Shown piece by piece: positions 39,628 through 47,170 of a stretch of DNA of 47,170 nt. A program made the translations under genes and the position numbers. Source of the DNA: Massilia mucilaginosa (GTDB lineage Bacteria; Pseudomonadota; Gammaproteobacteria; Burkholderiales; Burkholderiaceae_D). Position 1 is the stretch's first letter. Each line of letters begins with the position of its first letter. The stretch spans positions 1-47,170 of the forward strand of contig NZ_WHJH01000057.1 of NCBI RefSeq assembly GCF_011682145.1, written 5' to 3'. The notes under the pieces are model-generated. The model saw only the letters and a program-made list of their open reading frames with translations, searched no databases and had not been told where the DNA came from.

Positions 39628-39637
39628 GCCGGCGGTT

Positions 39638-40948
39638 TTACCTGTAGGCCCGCAGAATGCGGTCGGACATACCGCCCAGCACCATTAAGCTGGCGAACCC
39701 TGGCCCCACGCGCTTTGACAACATGGGGGCATGCAGCAATGGCAAGTTCCAGTATGGCGCCATATACTGAAGCTCATCGCCAAGAGACGTTTCAAGGTCG
39801 TCATCGCGCACCCCGGCGGGCCACTGCGGGAGCAGCGCTTTGAACCAGCGCGCGTCGAAACCGGTGGCATCGATCAGGATATGCGGCTTGATCACAACTT
39901 CCGTGCCATTGCCTTGGGTCATTGTTACGGACAGCTGCTCGCGCCCGTTGAACGTGCCGATCTCGATACACTTCACCTTGCCATCCCGGACGGTGAGGCT
40001 GTCGGCTGCTGACACCTTGTCGATGACCGTAGCCCAAACCACCCCGCGATTGAGACGGTTGAACACCTCGTCCTGGCTGTCCGCCGATAATGTCTTCCAC
40101 GTCTCCTCCTCGCTGAAAAGCCTGTTTTCGAACAGGCTGTCCACCCGGGTGTGCAAGACCGCGCGGGTAGCCACCACTTCAATGGCGTGGCTCATGCAGC
40201 CATTGGACAGTCGCCAGGCCAGCGTTGCCGCAGCGGTGCCGCCGCCACCGACGATGAGAATGTCTGTATCGAACTCGGCCGAGGCGGGAGTGCCGAGCCT
40301 TGCGATAAGCGCCTTTACTTCACTGAGGCGCAGCCAGAAATCTTCGCCGTTGAAGATGCGTGAACATGTCGCCGGCTGCCCCGCACCACGCTGTACCTGC
40401 AATGGCCTGGCGGGGCCGGGGCCAGTCATCACCACGCCGTCGAACGGGTCTTCATACTTCACGCTGGCACCTTTGGAATTTTCGTACTCGACGACCCACT
40501 GCGTACCCGATTGATGAACTTGCGTGACCTTGCCAGACACCGGAATGTTATGTGCCCGTTTCAATGCCCAGCGCAAGTAGAGCGTGAACATCTTGTGCTT
40601 AGGAGGTTTGCGCCCGGCATCGACCCAATTACTGTAAGCGTGCGCGCGACTTAACAGGAATCGCTGCCGCGAGTAGTTCAGCATATGTTCGTCGGCTCGC
40701 GCCCCATACATGGACTTGTACGGGAATCCAAGGTCGCGTTCCGCCAGGGTGCACAGCTGTTGCTCGCCATCCGAGAACCCGTGGTTGCCCTCCCATGCGG
40801 CCCCGATGGAATTCTTTTCGAAGATAACAACTTCCGTGTCCTGCTGTTTGAGTGACTTCAAGACCCTGGCCTTGACCGCCAAGGCGACCGCTTTCGGACC
40901 TCCTCCCACAACGGCAAGGCGCCTGTGAGACAAATCGCGATCAGTCAT
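39638..40948 (-). CDS. MbtG-like FAD-dependent N-monooxygenase
   Basis: A 436-residue flavoprotein that resembles mycobactin lysine N-hydroxylase MbtG more than ordinary Baeyer-Villiger or IucD enzymes. The FAD site is LAVVGGGPKAVALAVKA (about 11-27); conserved blocks are GAAWEGNHGFSDG, LCTLAERDLGFPYKSMYG, YSRQRFLL and YSNWVDAGRKPPKH, then DGVVMTGPGP. The NAD(P)H site is ILIVGGGGTAAATLAW (about 228-243), and DATGFDARWF lies near the C-terminus. The family hydroxylates side-chain amines, often for siderophores. No siderophore synthetase is nearby, so the substrate is unknown. It is followed by the RHH-like regulator on the same strand. The ATG at 40948 was chosen because upstream residues do not look like protein; the ribosome binding site is weak. 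Confidence 0.8.
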   Translation of the reverse strand: MTDRDLSHRRLAVVGGGPKAVALAVKARVLKSLKQQDTEVVIFEKNSIGAAWEGNHGFSDGEQQLCTLAERDLGFPYKSMYGARADEHMLNYSRQRFLLSRAHAYSNWVDAGRKPPKHKMFTLYLRWALKRAHNIPVSGKVTQVHQSGTQWVVEYENSKGASVKYEDPFDGVVMTGPGPARPLQVQRGAGQPATCSRIFNGEDFWLRLSEVKALIARLGTPASAEFDTDILIVGGGGTAAATLAWRLSNGCMSHAIEVVATRAVLHTRVDSLFENRLFSEEETWKTLSADSQDEVFNRLNRGVVWATVIDKVSAADSLTVRDGKVKCIEIGTFNGREQLSVTMTQGNGTEVVIKPHILIDATGFDARWFKALLPQWPAGVRDDDLETSLGDELQYMAPYWNLPLLHAPMLSKRVGPGFASLMVLGGMSDRILRAYR

Positions 40949-41027
40949 GGTGCTTTCTCTTTCAGGTCTGTAGGTCAGACTGTCGGATACCCCGGTCGCG
41001 CGTCGCTTTTCACATTCGGAAACAGCG

Positions 41028-42131
41028 TCAATCCGTATGAAACTCGCTGGCCGACGCAAACAAATCCCACGACGCAATGAACAGCGCCGCGACCACCGGC
41101 CCGATCACGAACCCATTCAAGCCGAACAGCGCCATGCCGCCCACCGTGGAGAGCAGCACCACATAATCCGGCATCTTGGTGTCCTTGCCCACCAGAATCG
41201 GGCGCAGGATGTTGTCGACCAGGCCGATCACGATCACGCCGAAGGCGATCAGGGTAATGCCTTCCCAGACCGAACCAGTGACCAGGAAATACACCGCCAC
41301 CGGCGCCCACACCAGCGCCGCGCCAATGGCCGGCAGCAGCGACAGGAAGGCCATCACCACGCCCCACAGCACCGGCGCCTGCACGTCCAGGAACCAGAAT
41401 ATCATGCCGCCCAGCGCGCCTTGCGCAATCGCCACCAGGATGTTGCCCTTGACGGTGGCGCGGGTCACGGCCGTGAAATTGTTGAACAGGCGCTGCTTGT
41501 ACTTGCGGCTCAGCGGTACGGCGCCGCGGATGCGCGCCGCCAGCGACTGGCCGTCACGCAGCAGGAAATACAGCAGGTACAGCATGATGCACATGCTGAC
41601 CATCAGGTCGAAGGTGTAGCTGCCCACATTGATGGCCTGGCGCGCCACGGTCTGGCTGACCTGCGAGGCGGCTTCCGTCATTTTCTGCTGTAACTTCGAC
41701 AGCGTGCTCAGGTCGAAGCGTTCCAGCAGGTTGACGGCCCACTGCGGCAGCGCGCTCATGATTTTCTTGAAGTAGTTGCCCACGCTCATGTCGCCGGAGC
41801 GGACCATCTCGTACACGCTGGCCGCCTGGTCGACCAGCGACACGGCGATCAGCGCCAGCGGCAAAATCACCATTATCACGATCGACAGCAAGGTCAGCAA
41901 GGCCGCCAGGTTCGGCTTGTTATTGGTCTTCTTGAGCAGCCAGCGGTTCAGGGGCGCGAACAGGATCGCCAGCACCACGCCCCAGAACACGGCGCCCGCA
42001 TAGGGCGCCAGGATCCAGCCGAAGCCGATGGTGACCACGGCGAGAAGAAGCAGAAACGATTTTTGCTGGAGCGTGAACTGTTGCATAGGAAGTTGGCGAT
42101 ATGAATTCGATAATTGCAGTAGGCCCATCAT
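41028..42131 (-). CDS. AI-2E family transporter (TqsA/PerM-like permease)
   Basis: A 367-residue polytopic membrane protein. Early hydrophobic segments (FLLLLAVVTIGFGWILAPYA, AVFWGVVLAILFAPLNRWLL) and the middle segment MVSMCIMLYLLYFLLRDGQS are followed by the family-typical C-terminal helices with SLLPAIGAALVWAPVAVYFL, VIGLVDNILRPILVGKD and GLNGFVIGPVVAALF. The family includes exporters of autoinducer-2 and Na+/H+ antiporter-like proteins, so the substrate is not predictable. ATG at 42131 is supported by GGGA six bases upstream; ATG at 42086 (MQQFTLQQ) is the alternative start. It does not seem to form an operon with the monooxygenase gene, 79 bases downstream. Confidence 0.9.
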   Translation of the reverse strand: MMGLLQLSNSYRQLPMQQFTLQQKSFLLLLAVVTIGFGWILAPYAGAVFWGVVLAILFAPLNRWLLKKTNNKPNLAALLTLLSIVIMVILPLALIAVSLVDQAASVYEMVRSGDMSVGNYFKKIMSALPQWAVNLLERFDLSTLSKLQQKMTEAASQVSQTVARQAINVGSYTFDLMVSMCIMLYLLYFLLRDGQSLAARIRGAVPLSRKYKQRLFNNFTAVTRATVKGNILVAIAQGALGGMIFWFLDVQAPVLWGVVMAFLSLLPAIGAALVWAPVAVYFLVTGSVWEGITLIAFGVIVIGLVDNILRPILVGKDTKMPDYVVLLSTVGGMALFGLNGFVIGPVVAALFIASWDLFASASEFHTD

Positions 42132-42236
42132 AATCTATCCCACGGCCCGGGTGCGTGCGTTGGGATACGCAAGCGCATCAGCCGCGGGCCGGCGTTGGCA
42201 TCACTGATAGAATACGGCGACCTTCTGGGCCCGCAC

Positions 42237-42968
42237 ATGACCAATATCGACATCAAAAAACTCACCACCGCGATCCTGTTCGCCCCGCTGCTGGCGTTTG
42301 CGGCGGCGCCCGCCCCCGGTATCGACGCGCGCCATGGCAGGGTGGATGTCGCGGCGGGCGCGCAAGGCGCCGATCTCTTCGTCGCCGGCAAGAAAATCGC
42401 CAGCATCGGCGCAGCCGGCGCTTCCCTGTTTCCCCTTGCCTCCATGGGCGAGCGCGACTATATCGTCGTGCAGGCGCAGCGCGCCGCGACGACCTGCAAG
42501 AACGCCTATCTGCTGCTGGAACTGTCGGACGCCGCGCCCAAGCTGTCGAAGGAATTCGGAAGCTGCCGCGACTTTGGCGGCGGCGGCATGTCCGGAGCCG
42601 AGCCGGTAGTGCATCTGAACGACCGTGCGGAGCCGCAAGCCGGCGTGGAAAGTTATCAATGGAAGGATGGTGACGTGATCATGGCGTTCGAATCGCCCAG
42701 CCTGTGCAGTGCGAACGGGTTCCTGGCCCAGAAAAACGCGCAGCCACTGAGCGCGCCGCTGTCGAGCCGTGTTGCGGGCAGCGGCCGCCTGCAGTTCCTG
42801 AGCGCGCCCGATACCAACTGCGCCATGCCCGGCGTGTTCGTGGTGCCGGGCGACAGCGTCAGCACCAGCCTAGCCTATGGCGGCTATGTCTATGCCAACT
42901 ACACCAATCCCAGGAGCGGACGCAAAGTCCAGGGCTGGGTACCGCGCGCCCGCCTGGCGGAGCGCTGA
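42237..42968 (+). CDS. Secreted protein of unknown function
   Basis: A 243-residue protein with a Sec-type signal peptide (KK at 7-8, hydrophobic core LTTAILFAPLLAFA, likely cleavage after AFA). The mature part has four cysteines (in TTCKNAYLLL, GSCRDFGGG, SLCSANGF and TNCAMPG), consistent with two disulfides. The final 40 residues (GGYVYANYTNPRSGRKVQGW) resemble an SH3-like fold. I recognise no named family. It is divergent from the AI-2E permease gene across about 105 bases. The ATG at 42237 starts the signal peptide correctly; an upstream in-frame ATG at 42195 would spoil it. Confidence 0.75.
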   Translation: MTNIDIKKLTTAILFAPLLAFAAAPAPGIDARHGRVDVAAGAQGADLFVAGKKIASIGAAGASLFPLASMGERDYIVVQAQRAATTCKNAYLLLELSDAAPKLSKEFGSCRDFGGGGMSGAEPVVHLNDRAEPQAGVESYQWKDGDVIMAFESPSLCSANGFLAQKNAQPLSAPLSSRVAGSGRLQFLSAPDTNCAMPGVFVVPGDSVSTSLAYGGYVYANYTNPRSGRKVQGWVPRARLAER

Positions 42969-43220
42969 CACCCGCCATGGAAAGCGGCTTCCACCGTCAC
43001 CCCGAGCGCTTCTCCGGGAATGCGCAGGGGCCTTTCCATACCACCGAACGAACTAAGCAAGTGCGCAGAAATCACAGGAATTCAGGCGCACTTACCGCAC
43101 TTACTTAAGTTGCTTCGGGTCCGCGCGACCACATCATGTAGTTGCAGTGTCCGATGGATATGGCATAGCCGAGGCAGAAAAGAGCGAGGCGTAAAGGTGA
43201 CACGATGGTTTCCCGGTAAG

Positions 43221-44114
43221 TCAATTCAAATAGGTCGGGTCCAGCGCCCGCCGGGTCTGCTGCCGGTCCGCAGGCGCGGCCGGCGCCGGCGGTGGCATGC
43301 GTTTCGGTTCCCATGGCAGCAAGCCCTGGTCCTTTGCCAGGCGAATCCGGTGCACCTTCATCGCATCGATAATGTCCGACGCTTGCGCGCTGCCGCTCAG
43401 CATGGGCAAGCTTTGCCCCGCTTCGAGAAAGAAACGCTTGCTGGCATCGTCATCGGCGGACAGAAACGCGTCGCTCCACCAGGTCGTGATGCAGTCGCTG
43501 GCGCGCTCCAGCGCGCCCTGCGTTACCAGGCGGTTGGATTTCTCGTTATTGATTTTTTTGGATGCGGGCATCAGGTTCCAGGCGTCGCCGCAAGGCCAGG
43601 CGGCGAAGGGAAAGCAGTGGTCGACATCATAATCGTTGCGCAGGCGCTGGCCGGACCAGACGCAATACACGGGTTTTCCGGCTTCCCGCATGCGCGCGAC
43701 GGCGGCGCGCGCAATACGCGTGTCGCGTTCCGGATCGGCCCAGGCCAGCAGGGCATGCGTACGCTGGCGAATATCGGGCAGGCGCCTGGCCGCATACGCC
43801 TCGATCAGCCGTACCCATTCCGATACCAGCACCGGCTCGACCCAGACGTTGTAACGGGTGAGCGCTTGCCAGATCTGGAGCGGTACGCGCAACTCGCCGA
43901 AGCTCCACAGGAATGGCTCGTCGATCACCAGCGTCGACGGCGCCGCCGTCTGGCGCAGCGCATGAATAGCGAAGATTGATTCGCTGCCGGCGGGCCAGCA
44001 CAAATACTTTGCCGGCATCAGGCGAATGGTGCGGGCAATCTCCCACAGGCTGCGGTGCAGGTGTTTGGCCGTATCGCCCCCGAACACCGCGCCCACGCGT
44101 AATTCGGCAGGCAT
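43221..44114 (-). CDS. HNH-nuclease-like segment (probably 3' part of a split gene)
   Basis: A 297-residue open frame. Its first 100 residues (PAELRVGAVFGGDTAKHLHR, TIRLMPAKYLC) look like an internal linker domain rather than a protein start. Residues about 150-195 carry an HNH-type motif, VYCVWSGQRLRNDYDVDHCF then GDAWNLMPASKKINNEKSNR, with the DVDH pair and the terminal N-N-x-K-S. The C-terminus is proline-rich. The ATG at 44114 is preceded by an in-frame TGA two codons earlier and has no good ribosome binding site. The frame begins where sensible sequence in the methyltransferase frame ends. The likely interpretation is a frameshift in a methyltransferase-HNH fusion; an independently translated HNH protein is the alternative. 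Confidence 0.7.
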   Translation of the reverse strand: MPAELRVGAVFGGDTAKHLHRSLWEIARTIRLMPAKYLCWPAGSESIFAIHALRQTAAPSTLVIDEPFLWSFGELRVPLQIWQALTRYNVWVEPVLVSEWVRLIEAYAARRLPDIRQRTHALLAWADPERDTRIARAAVARMREAGKPVYCVWSGQRLRNDYDVDHCFPFAAWPCGDAWNLMPASKKINNEKSNRLVTQGALERASDCITTWWSDAFLSADDDASKRFFLEAGQSLPMLSGSAQASDIIDAMKVHRIRLAKDQGLLPWEPKRMPPPAPAAPADRQQTRRALDPTYLN

Positions 44115-44997
44115 GGATCATGCGCAGGGCATTGAAACTGTCCGTCACAAAACCGGGTTTGGTGCCGGCGCGCGATGCCGGCATTTGCGGCAGGCCGCTT
44201 TCGATCAGCGGCTTGTACATGCGCATCCAGAACAGCGCGGCCAATCCCATCGGCACGGCCACATAATCGGCTTCATGGCGCGCGGCGCCGCCCGCCGCAT
44301 CGGCCATGCGCGCCACGATGCGCAGCAGCGCGATCTTGTAGGTCGACGATTTTTCGTCGATCAGCACCAGGTGGCGCAGCAGGGGCAGGGCGCCGAGGCC
44401 ATCGTCCGGAAGGCCGAAGACGGCGCTGGTCCATGCGATGCCGGGCCGTCCGAGGCGGTCGGCGCTGTCGGTCGCGCGCAGCAGGCGCAGGCCGAATTGC
44501 TGGGCGTGGGCAGACAATTCGTGCAGCGTGACCTGGTGCATGGCGCGCGCGGTATCCGGTTCGCCCAGGCGCAGGCTGATGGCAATGCGCCCGCTCGGCG
44601 CGAGCATGGTGGCCAGTTTGCGCAGGGCGCGGGCGCGTGCCGCGGGTGGTACATGCATCCATACCGCCGACAGCAGGATCAGGTCGAACGTCAGTCCCAG
44701 CCGCCTGACCTGGGACAGGTCGGGCAGCGAGTCGGATAGCCAGTGAATGTTCTGTGACCCGTGCAGCGCGCGCGCCTGGGTGCGCATGGCGTCCGACGGT
44801 TCGACGGCGACGACATCGTATCCGTGCCGGGACAGCCAGGCGGCATCGCGCCCGGAGCCCGCGCCGACGTCGAGAATCGTCGCACCGGGGGCCGGCAGCA
44901 GATCGATCAGCCCCGCATGAACTTCTTCGAACGACAGCGATTCGTATTGCGTGACCAGTTCCTTGGCGTTTTGCTCGTAATGCGTGAACTCGGTCAT
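43627..44997 (-). CDS. SAM-dependent methyltransferase (5' part of a likely frameshifted gene)
   Basis: A class I methyltransferase occupies about the first 200 residues: ATILDVGAGSGRDAAWLSRH (SAM-binding motif I), VVAVEPSDAM, then FDLILLSAVWMHVPPAARAR. Residues 200-295 form a second domain (LPLLRHLVLIDEKSSTYK, YVAVPMGLAALFW) typical of longer homologues. After about residue 295 (TDSFNALRMIHA, near 44115) the frame turns into arginine/alanine-rich nonsense to the stop at 43627, while meaningful sequence continues in the frame of the HNH-like segment. I therefore take 44115-44997 as the real 5' part. The target of methylation is unknown. Confidence 0.75.
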   Translation of the reverse strand: MTEFTHYEQNAKELVTQYESLSFEEVHAGLIDLLPAPGATILDVGAGSGRDAAWLSRHGYDVVAVEPSDAMRTQARALHGSQNIHWLSDSLPDLSQVRRLGLTFDLILLSAVWMHVPPAARARALRKLATMLAPSGRIAISLRLGEPDTARAMHQVTLHELSAHAQQFGLRLLRATDSADRLGRPGIAWTSAVFGLPDDGLGALPLLRHLVLIDEKSSTYKIALLRIVARMADAAGGAARHEADYVAVPMGLAALFWMRMYKPLIESGLPQMPASRAGTKPGFVTDSFNALRMIHACRITRGRGVRGRYGQTPAPQPVGDCPHHSPDAGKVFVLARRQRINLRYSCAAPDGGAVDAGDRRAIPVELRRVARTAPDLASAHPLQRLGRAGAGIGMGTADRGVCGQAPARYSPAYACPAGLGRSGTRHAYCARRRRAHAGSRKTRVLRLVRPAPAQRL

Positions 44998-45230
44998 TGG
45001 GCTTGCTGCTTATTGTCGTGGTTTGACCGATAATACCACCTCAGCCAAGTGGCAATGAAAGGGCCGGCTCAGCGAGAAGTTAATGCATTTTTCATGGGTC
45101 GGCTGATGACATCGGCCGGGTTCAAGCGACGAATACGTACTGTAAAATATGGCACCATCAATCTTCCGAATAGAAATTTCTGCCATCCTGGCGGTTCGCG
45201 TGTTCCTTGTTTAGTTATTGGTAATCTCTG

Positions 45231-46136
45231 ATGAGTCCATTTTCCCGCGCACTTGCATCACTGGACGGCCTGTCGGCCGGCGATGCATTCGGCCAGTGCT
45301 TTTTCCAGCTGGTCGATCCCGACGCCGATGTGGCGGAACGCCGCTTGCCGCCGGCGCCCTGGCATTACACCGACGACACCGAAATGTCGCTGTCGATCCT
45401 GGCCGTGCTCGCGCAGCGTGGCCGGATCGACCAGGACCTGCTGGCCGGCAGCATGGCCGCGCGCTACGATTACGACCGCGCCTACGGCCCGTCGATGCAC
45501 CGGGTGATGGCCCGCATCAGCAAGGGCGAGGATTGGCGCGACGTTGCCGCCAGCACCTTCGAGGGGCAGGGCTCGTGGGGCAATGGCGCGGCCATGCGCG
45601 CCGCGCCCCTGGGCGCGTTTTTTGCCGACGACCTGGCGCTGGCGGCTGCGCAGGCGGCGCTGTCGGCCGAAGTAACGCACGCGCACGCGGAAGGCGTGGC
45701 CGTGGCGCTGGCCGCCGCGCAGGCGAGCCGTCTGCGCGCATGCGCGACGTTGCCGGCCTCCCGCGATTTTCTCGAGAGCGTGCTGGCGCTGCTGCCCCCA
45801 AGCGAAGTGCGTTCGCGCATCGTGCGCGCGCAGTCGATCGGCAGCGTGAATTCGCTGCAGTTTGCGGTCTCGATTCTCGGCAACGGCATCGGCATGGCGG
45901 CGCAGGATACCGTGCCGTTTGCGCTGTGGTGTTGCAGCCACCATCTCGGTAATTATGAAGAGGCGCTGTGGCTTGCCGTCAGCGCCGGCGGCGACCGCGA
46001 TACCATCTGCGCCATCGTGGGCGGAATCGTGGCCTGTAGCGCCGGTGCGGCAGCCATTCCGCACGAGTGGAAAGGCCGCCGTGAGACGCTGCCGGCCTGG
46101 CATCTGCCAACCGGGACGGAGCACGACGTGCGCTGA
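45231..46136 (+). CDS. ADP-ribosylglycohydrolase family protein
   Basis: A 301-residue hydrolase of the DraG/ARH fold, which removes ADP-ribose from proteins or small molecules using a di-metal centre. Metal-binding motifs are present: YTDDTEMSLS (residues 46-55) and GGDRDTICAIVGGI (about 253-266); SWGNGAAMRAAPLGAF and HAHAEG are also family-typical. The length is normal. There is no clear Shine-Dalgarno sequence, but the first residues align with the family start (SLDGLSAGDAFG). The gene is convergent with an NrtR-like regulator, and a single TTAGTT half-site (45211-45216) lies 15 bases before the ATG. This links it by context to NAD/ADP-ribose metabolism. Confidence 0.9.
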   Translation: MSPFSRALASLDGLSAGDAFGQCFFQLVDPDADVAERRLPPAPWHYTDDTEMSLSILAVLAQRGRIDQDLLAGSMAARYDYDRAYGPSMHRVMARISKGEDWRDVAASTFEGQGSWGNGAAMRAAPLGAFFADDLALAAAQAALSAEVTHAHAEGVAVALAAAQASRLRACATLPASRDFLESVLALLPPSEVRSRIVRAQSIGSVNSLQFAVSILGNGIGMAAQDTVPFALWCCSHHLGNYEEALWLAVSAGGDRDTICAIVGGIVACSAGAAAIPHEWKGRRETLPAWHLPTGTEHDVR

Positions 46137-46208
46137 GCGTAACAGTAGCTGGCGAAGATGCTTACGGAGCACCGCCGGCATCTGGTGGCGGATCGGACAG
46201 CATCACCA

Positions 46209-46946
46209 TCACGCCCCCATCGTCCTGCTGAAAAACACGGTCGGCTGCCCGCTGCGAATGCGGTACAGCTGCGCCGGACGATTGCTGCCATGGCGCTGCT
46301 TGCCGGTGATTTCTTCCAGAAAGTCGCCTTCTTTCACGCGCTTGCGAAAGGCGCTTTTGTCGATTGGCCGCCCGAGCACGATTTCATACACGCGCTGCAA
46401 ATCGGACAGGGTGAATTCCGGCGCCAGCAGGTGCGCCGGCAGCGAGGTGTATTCGACCTTGTTGCGCAGCCGCTGGATTGCCGTTGCCAGGATCACGCCG
46501 TGATCGAACGCCAGTGCCATGTCCACCCCGGCCGCGCCGACCGGATGCCAGGAAGCGGCATCGGCTCCCGCTCCGTGCTGCAGTTCGATATGGCTTGATC
46601 CGATCAGCGCAAAATAGGCGAACGTGGCCGACCAGCCGCGCGGATCGCGCGTGCTGCTGCCGAAACCCTGCAATTGCTCGAGATAGGGCGCCGTCACGCC
46701 GGTCTTTTCGCGCAGCTTGCGCAAGGCCGTTCCGTCCAGGTCGGGGTCGTTGCGGATGTCGATAAACCCGCCGGGCAGCGCCCATTGCCCCTTGGCCGGA
46801 TGGGCGCCACGGCGCACCAGCAGCACGTGCAAGGCCTGCTCCCGGACCGTGAAAATGACCAGGTCGACGCTGGTCAATGGCACATCGAATGCGTGGACGT
46901 TGTAGCTGGCGAGATATTCCTGTTCAGTGAGATCGGCATTACCCAT
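46209..46946 (-). CDS. nrtR: NrtR-like Nudix/winged-helix regulator
   Basis: A 245-residue protein with an N-terminal Nudix domain (about 25-155) and a C-terminal winged helix (about 165-235, TLSDLQRVYEIVLGRPIDKS then FRKRVKEGDFLEEI), the architecture of NrtR. That regulator represses NAD biosynthesis and salvage genes and is released by ADP-ribose. The Nudix box GGFIDIRNDPDLDGTALRKL continues REKTG: lysines replace acidic residues of REUxEE, so catalysis is doubtful and a sensor role is favoured. GGGGA precedes the ATG at 46946. The upstream region has four TTAGT-type half-sites, a likely autoregulatory operator. The neighbouring ADP-ribosylglycohydrolase fits the regulon. Regulated NAD genes would lie beyond the IS element. 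Confidence 0.85.
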   Translation of the reverse strand: MGNADLTEQEYLASYNVHAFDVPLTSVDLVIFTVREQALHVLLVRRGAHPAKGQWALPGGFIDIRNDPDLDGTALRKLREKTGVTAPYLEQLQGFGSSTRDPRGWSATFAYFALIGSSHIELQHGAGADAASWHPVGAAGVDMALAFDHGVILATAIQRLRNKVEYTSLPAHLLAPEFTLSDLQRVYEIVLGRPIDKSAFRKRVKEGDFLEEITGKQRHGSNRPAQLYRIRSGQPTVFFSRTMGA

Positions 46947-46992
46947 CGTTGTCCCCGTTGTCGCAAACGCGGATTCTATCACTTTCGCGTCG

Positions 46993-47035
46993 TTAGTTAA
47001 AAAGCACAACTAAGTTAGTTGTAATTTACTACTAA
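46993..47035. promoter_or_regulatory. Candidate NrtR operator cluster
   Basis: The perfect palindrome ACAACTAA-G-TTAGTTGT (47006-47022) is flanked by further half-sites TTAGTT (46993-46998) and ACTAA (47031-47035). It lies 46-90 bases upstream of the nrtR start codon and ends 10 bases before the CTAG preceding the second IS. Recognition by NrtR is inferred from position and symmetry. Confidence 0.6.
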
Positions 47036-47049
47036 GTGATTTATGCTAG

Positions 47050-47170
47050 CCTGAATTTTGCATAAAAAAGGGCAAGAATGCCGTAAGTGATTGATAAAAT
47101 GTGAGTTATCTAGAAACACAGCTATCAACAAAAACGCCACCTTGCCCGACATGAATTCTACCTCAGAGCA
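47050..47170 (+). mobile_element. IS1380-family element, left end (partial)
   Basis: Begins with CCTGAATTTTGCATAAA (47050-47066), which matches the inverted right end at 435-451 in 15 of 17 bases, preceded by CTAG (47046-47049). About 100 bases of leader precede a start codon at 47151. The orientation is the same as the first copy. The element runs out of the window. Confidence 0.7.
47151..47170 (+). CDS. Putative IS1380-family transposase, first codons
   Basis: Only ATG and about six codons (MNSTSEQ) are visible. The call rests on position, about 100 bases inside the IS left end, as expected for this family. The sequence itself is too short to recognise. Confidence 0.45.

Noticed and set aside
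43105-43220. Possible small hydrophobic peptide after the HNH segment on the minus strand
   Set aside because: It needs a GTG start without a ribosome binding site, and there is no independent support. The gap 42969-43220 otherwise shows no gene.
45049-45231. 60-codon plus-strand frame before the ADP-ribosylglycohydrolase gene
   Set aside because: No ribosome binding site, no domain, and it covers the region expected to hold the divergent promoters of 44997 and 45231.

Overview
The window is high-GC DNA with the gene content of an Oxalobacteraceae-type betaproteobacterium (Massilia/Duganella/Janthinobacterium-like). This is inferred from codon use, the style of the c-di-GMP and two-component proteins, and the glycine/aspartate-rich RTX proteins. 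No rRNA or other phylogenetic marker is present, so genus is not settled.

Layout: (1) 1-451 is the right end of an IS1380-family element, and 47050-47170 is the left end of a second one in the same orientation, so the visible chromosome lies between two direct IS copies. (2) 0.6-3.0 kb carries a membrane-anchored penicillin-acylase-family Ntn hydrolase, followed by a REP-like inverted repeat. (3) 3.1-8.2 kb (minus strand) carries a hybrid histidine kinase and a REC-PAS-GGDEF-EAL protein in one operon. (4) 8.4-10.0 kb carries a zinc-ribbon membrane protein and a divergent SLOG-like Rossmann protein. (5) 10.1-14.6 kb carries cstA-ybdD, divergent from a Cache-type histidine kinase and a LuxR-type response regulator that overlap by 4 nt. 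(6) 14.7-17.9 kb carries an HDOD protein and a PAS-GGDEF-EAL protein, 1 bp apart.

(7) 18.0-37.9 kb is the striking part: seven consecutive, same-strand RTX (GGxGxD calcium-binding nonapeptide) genes of 541-1287 aa. RTX blocks alternate with repeated modules that resemble type I secretion C-terminal target domains. The first five genes share a promoter-like signature, TG(G/T)ACA-N17-CATGAT, and the sixth has a weaker copy. Genes 3, 4 and 5 are a tandem triplication of promoter, start-site palindrome and CDS; matching intergenic hairpins follow genes 2, 3 and 4. No type I secretion ABC/MFP genes are visible, so the exporter must be elsewhere.

(8) 38.0-39.1 kb has tRNA-Ser(UGA) with its own promoter and terminator, a small Cys-rich protein and a decayed receiver-domain gene. 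(9) 39.1-43.0 kb has a protein with two tandem ribbon-helix-helix-like units and a palindrome over its promoter, an MbtG-like FAD N-monooxygenase, an AI-2E family permease and a secreted protein. (10) 43.2-45.0 kb has a methyltransferase and an HNH segment that look like one gene split by a frameshift. (11) 45.2-47.0 kb has an ADP-ribosylglycohydrolase facing an NrtR-like Nudix/winged-helix regulator with a strong palindromic operator candidate, next to the second IS end.

Working picture (inference): c-di-GMP enzymes and phosphorelay proteins sit directly upstream of a large family of putative exported Ca-binding surface or matrix proteins whose copies are diversifying by duplication and possibly gene conversion. 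The rest is mostly ordinary chromosomal content.
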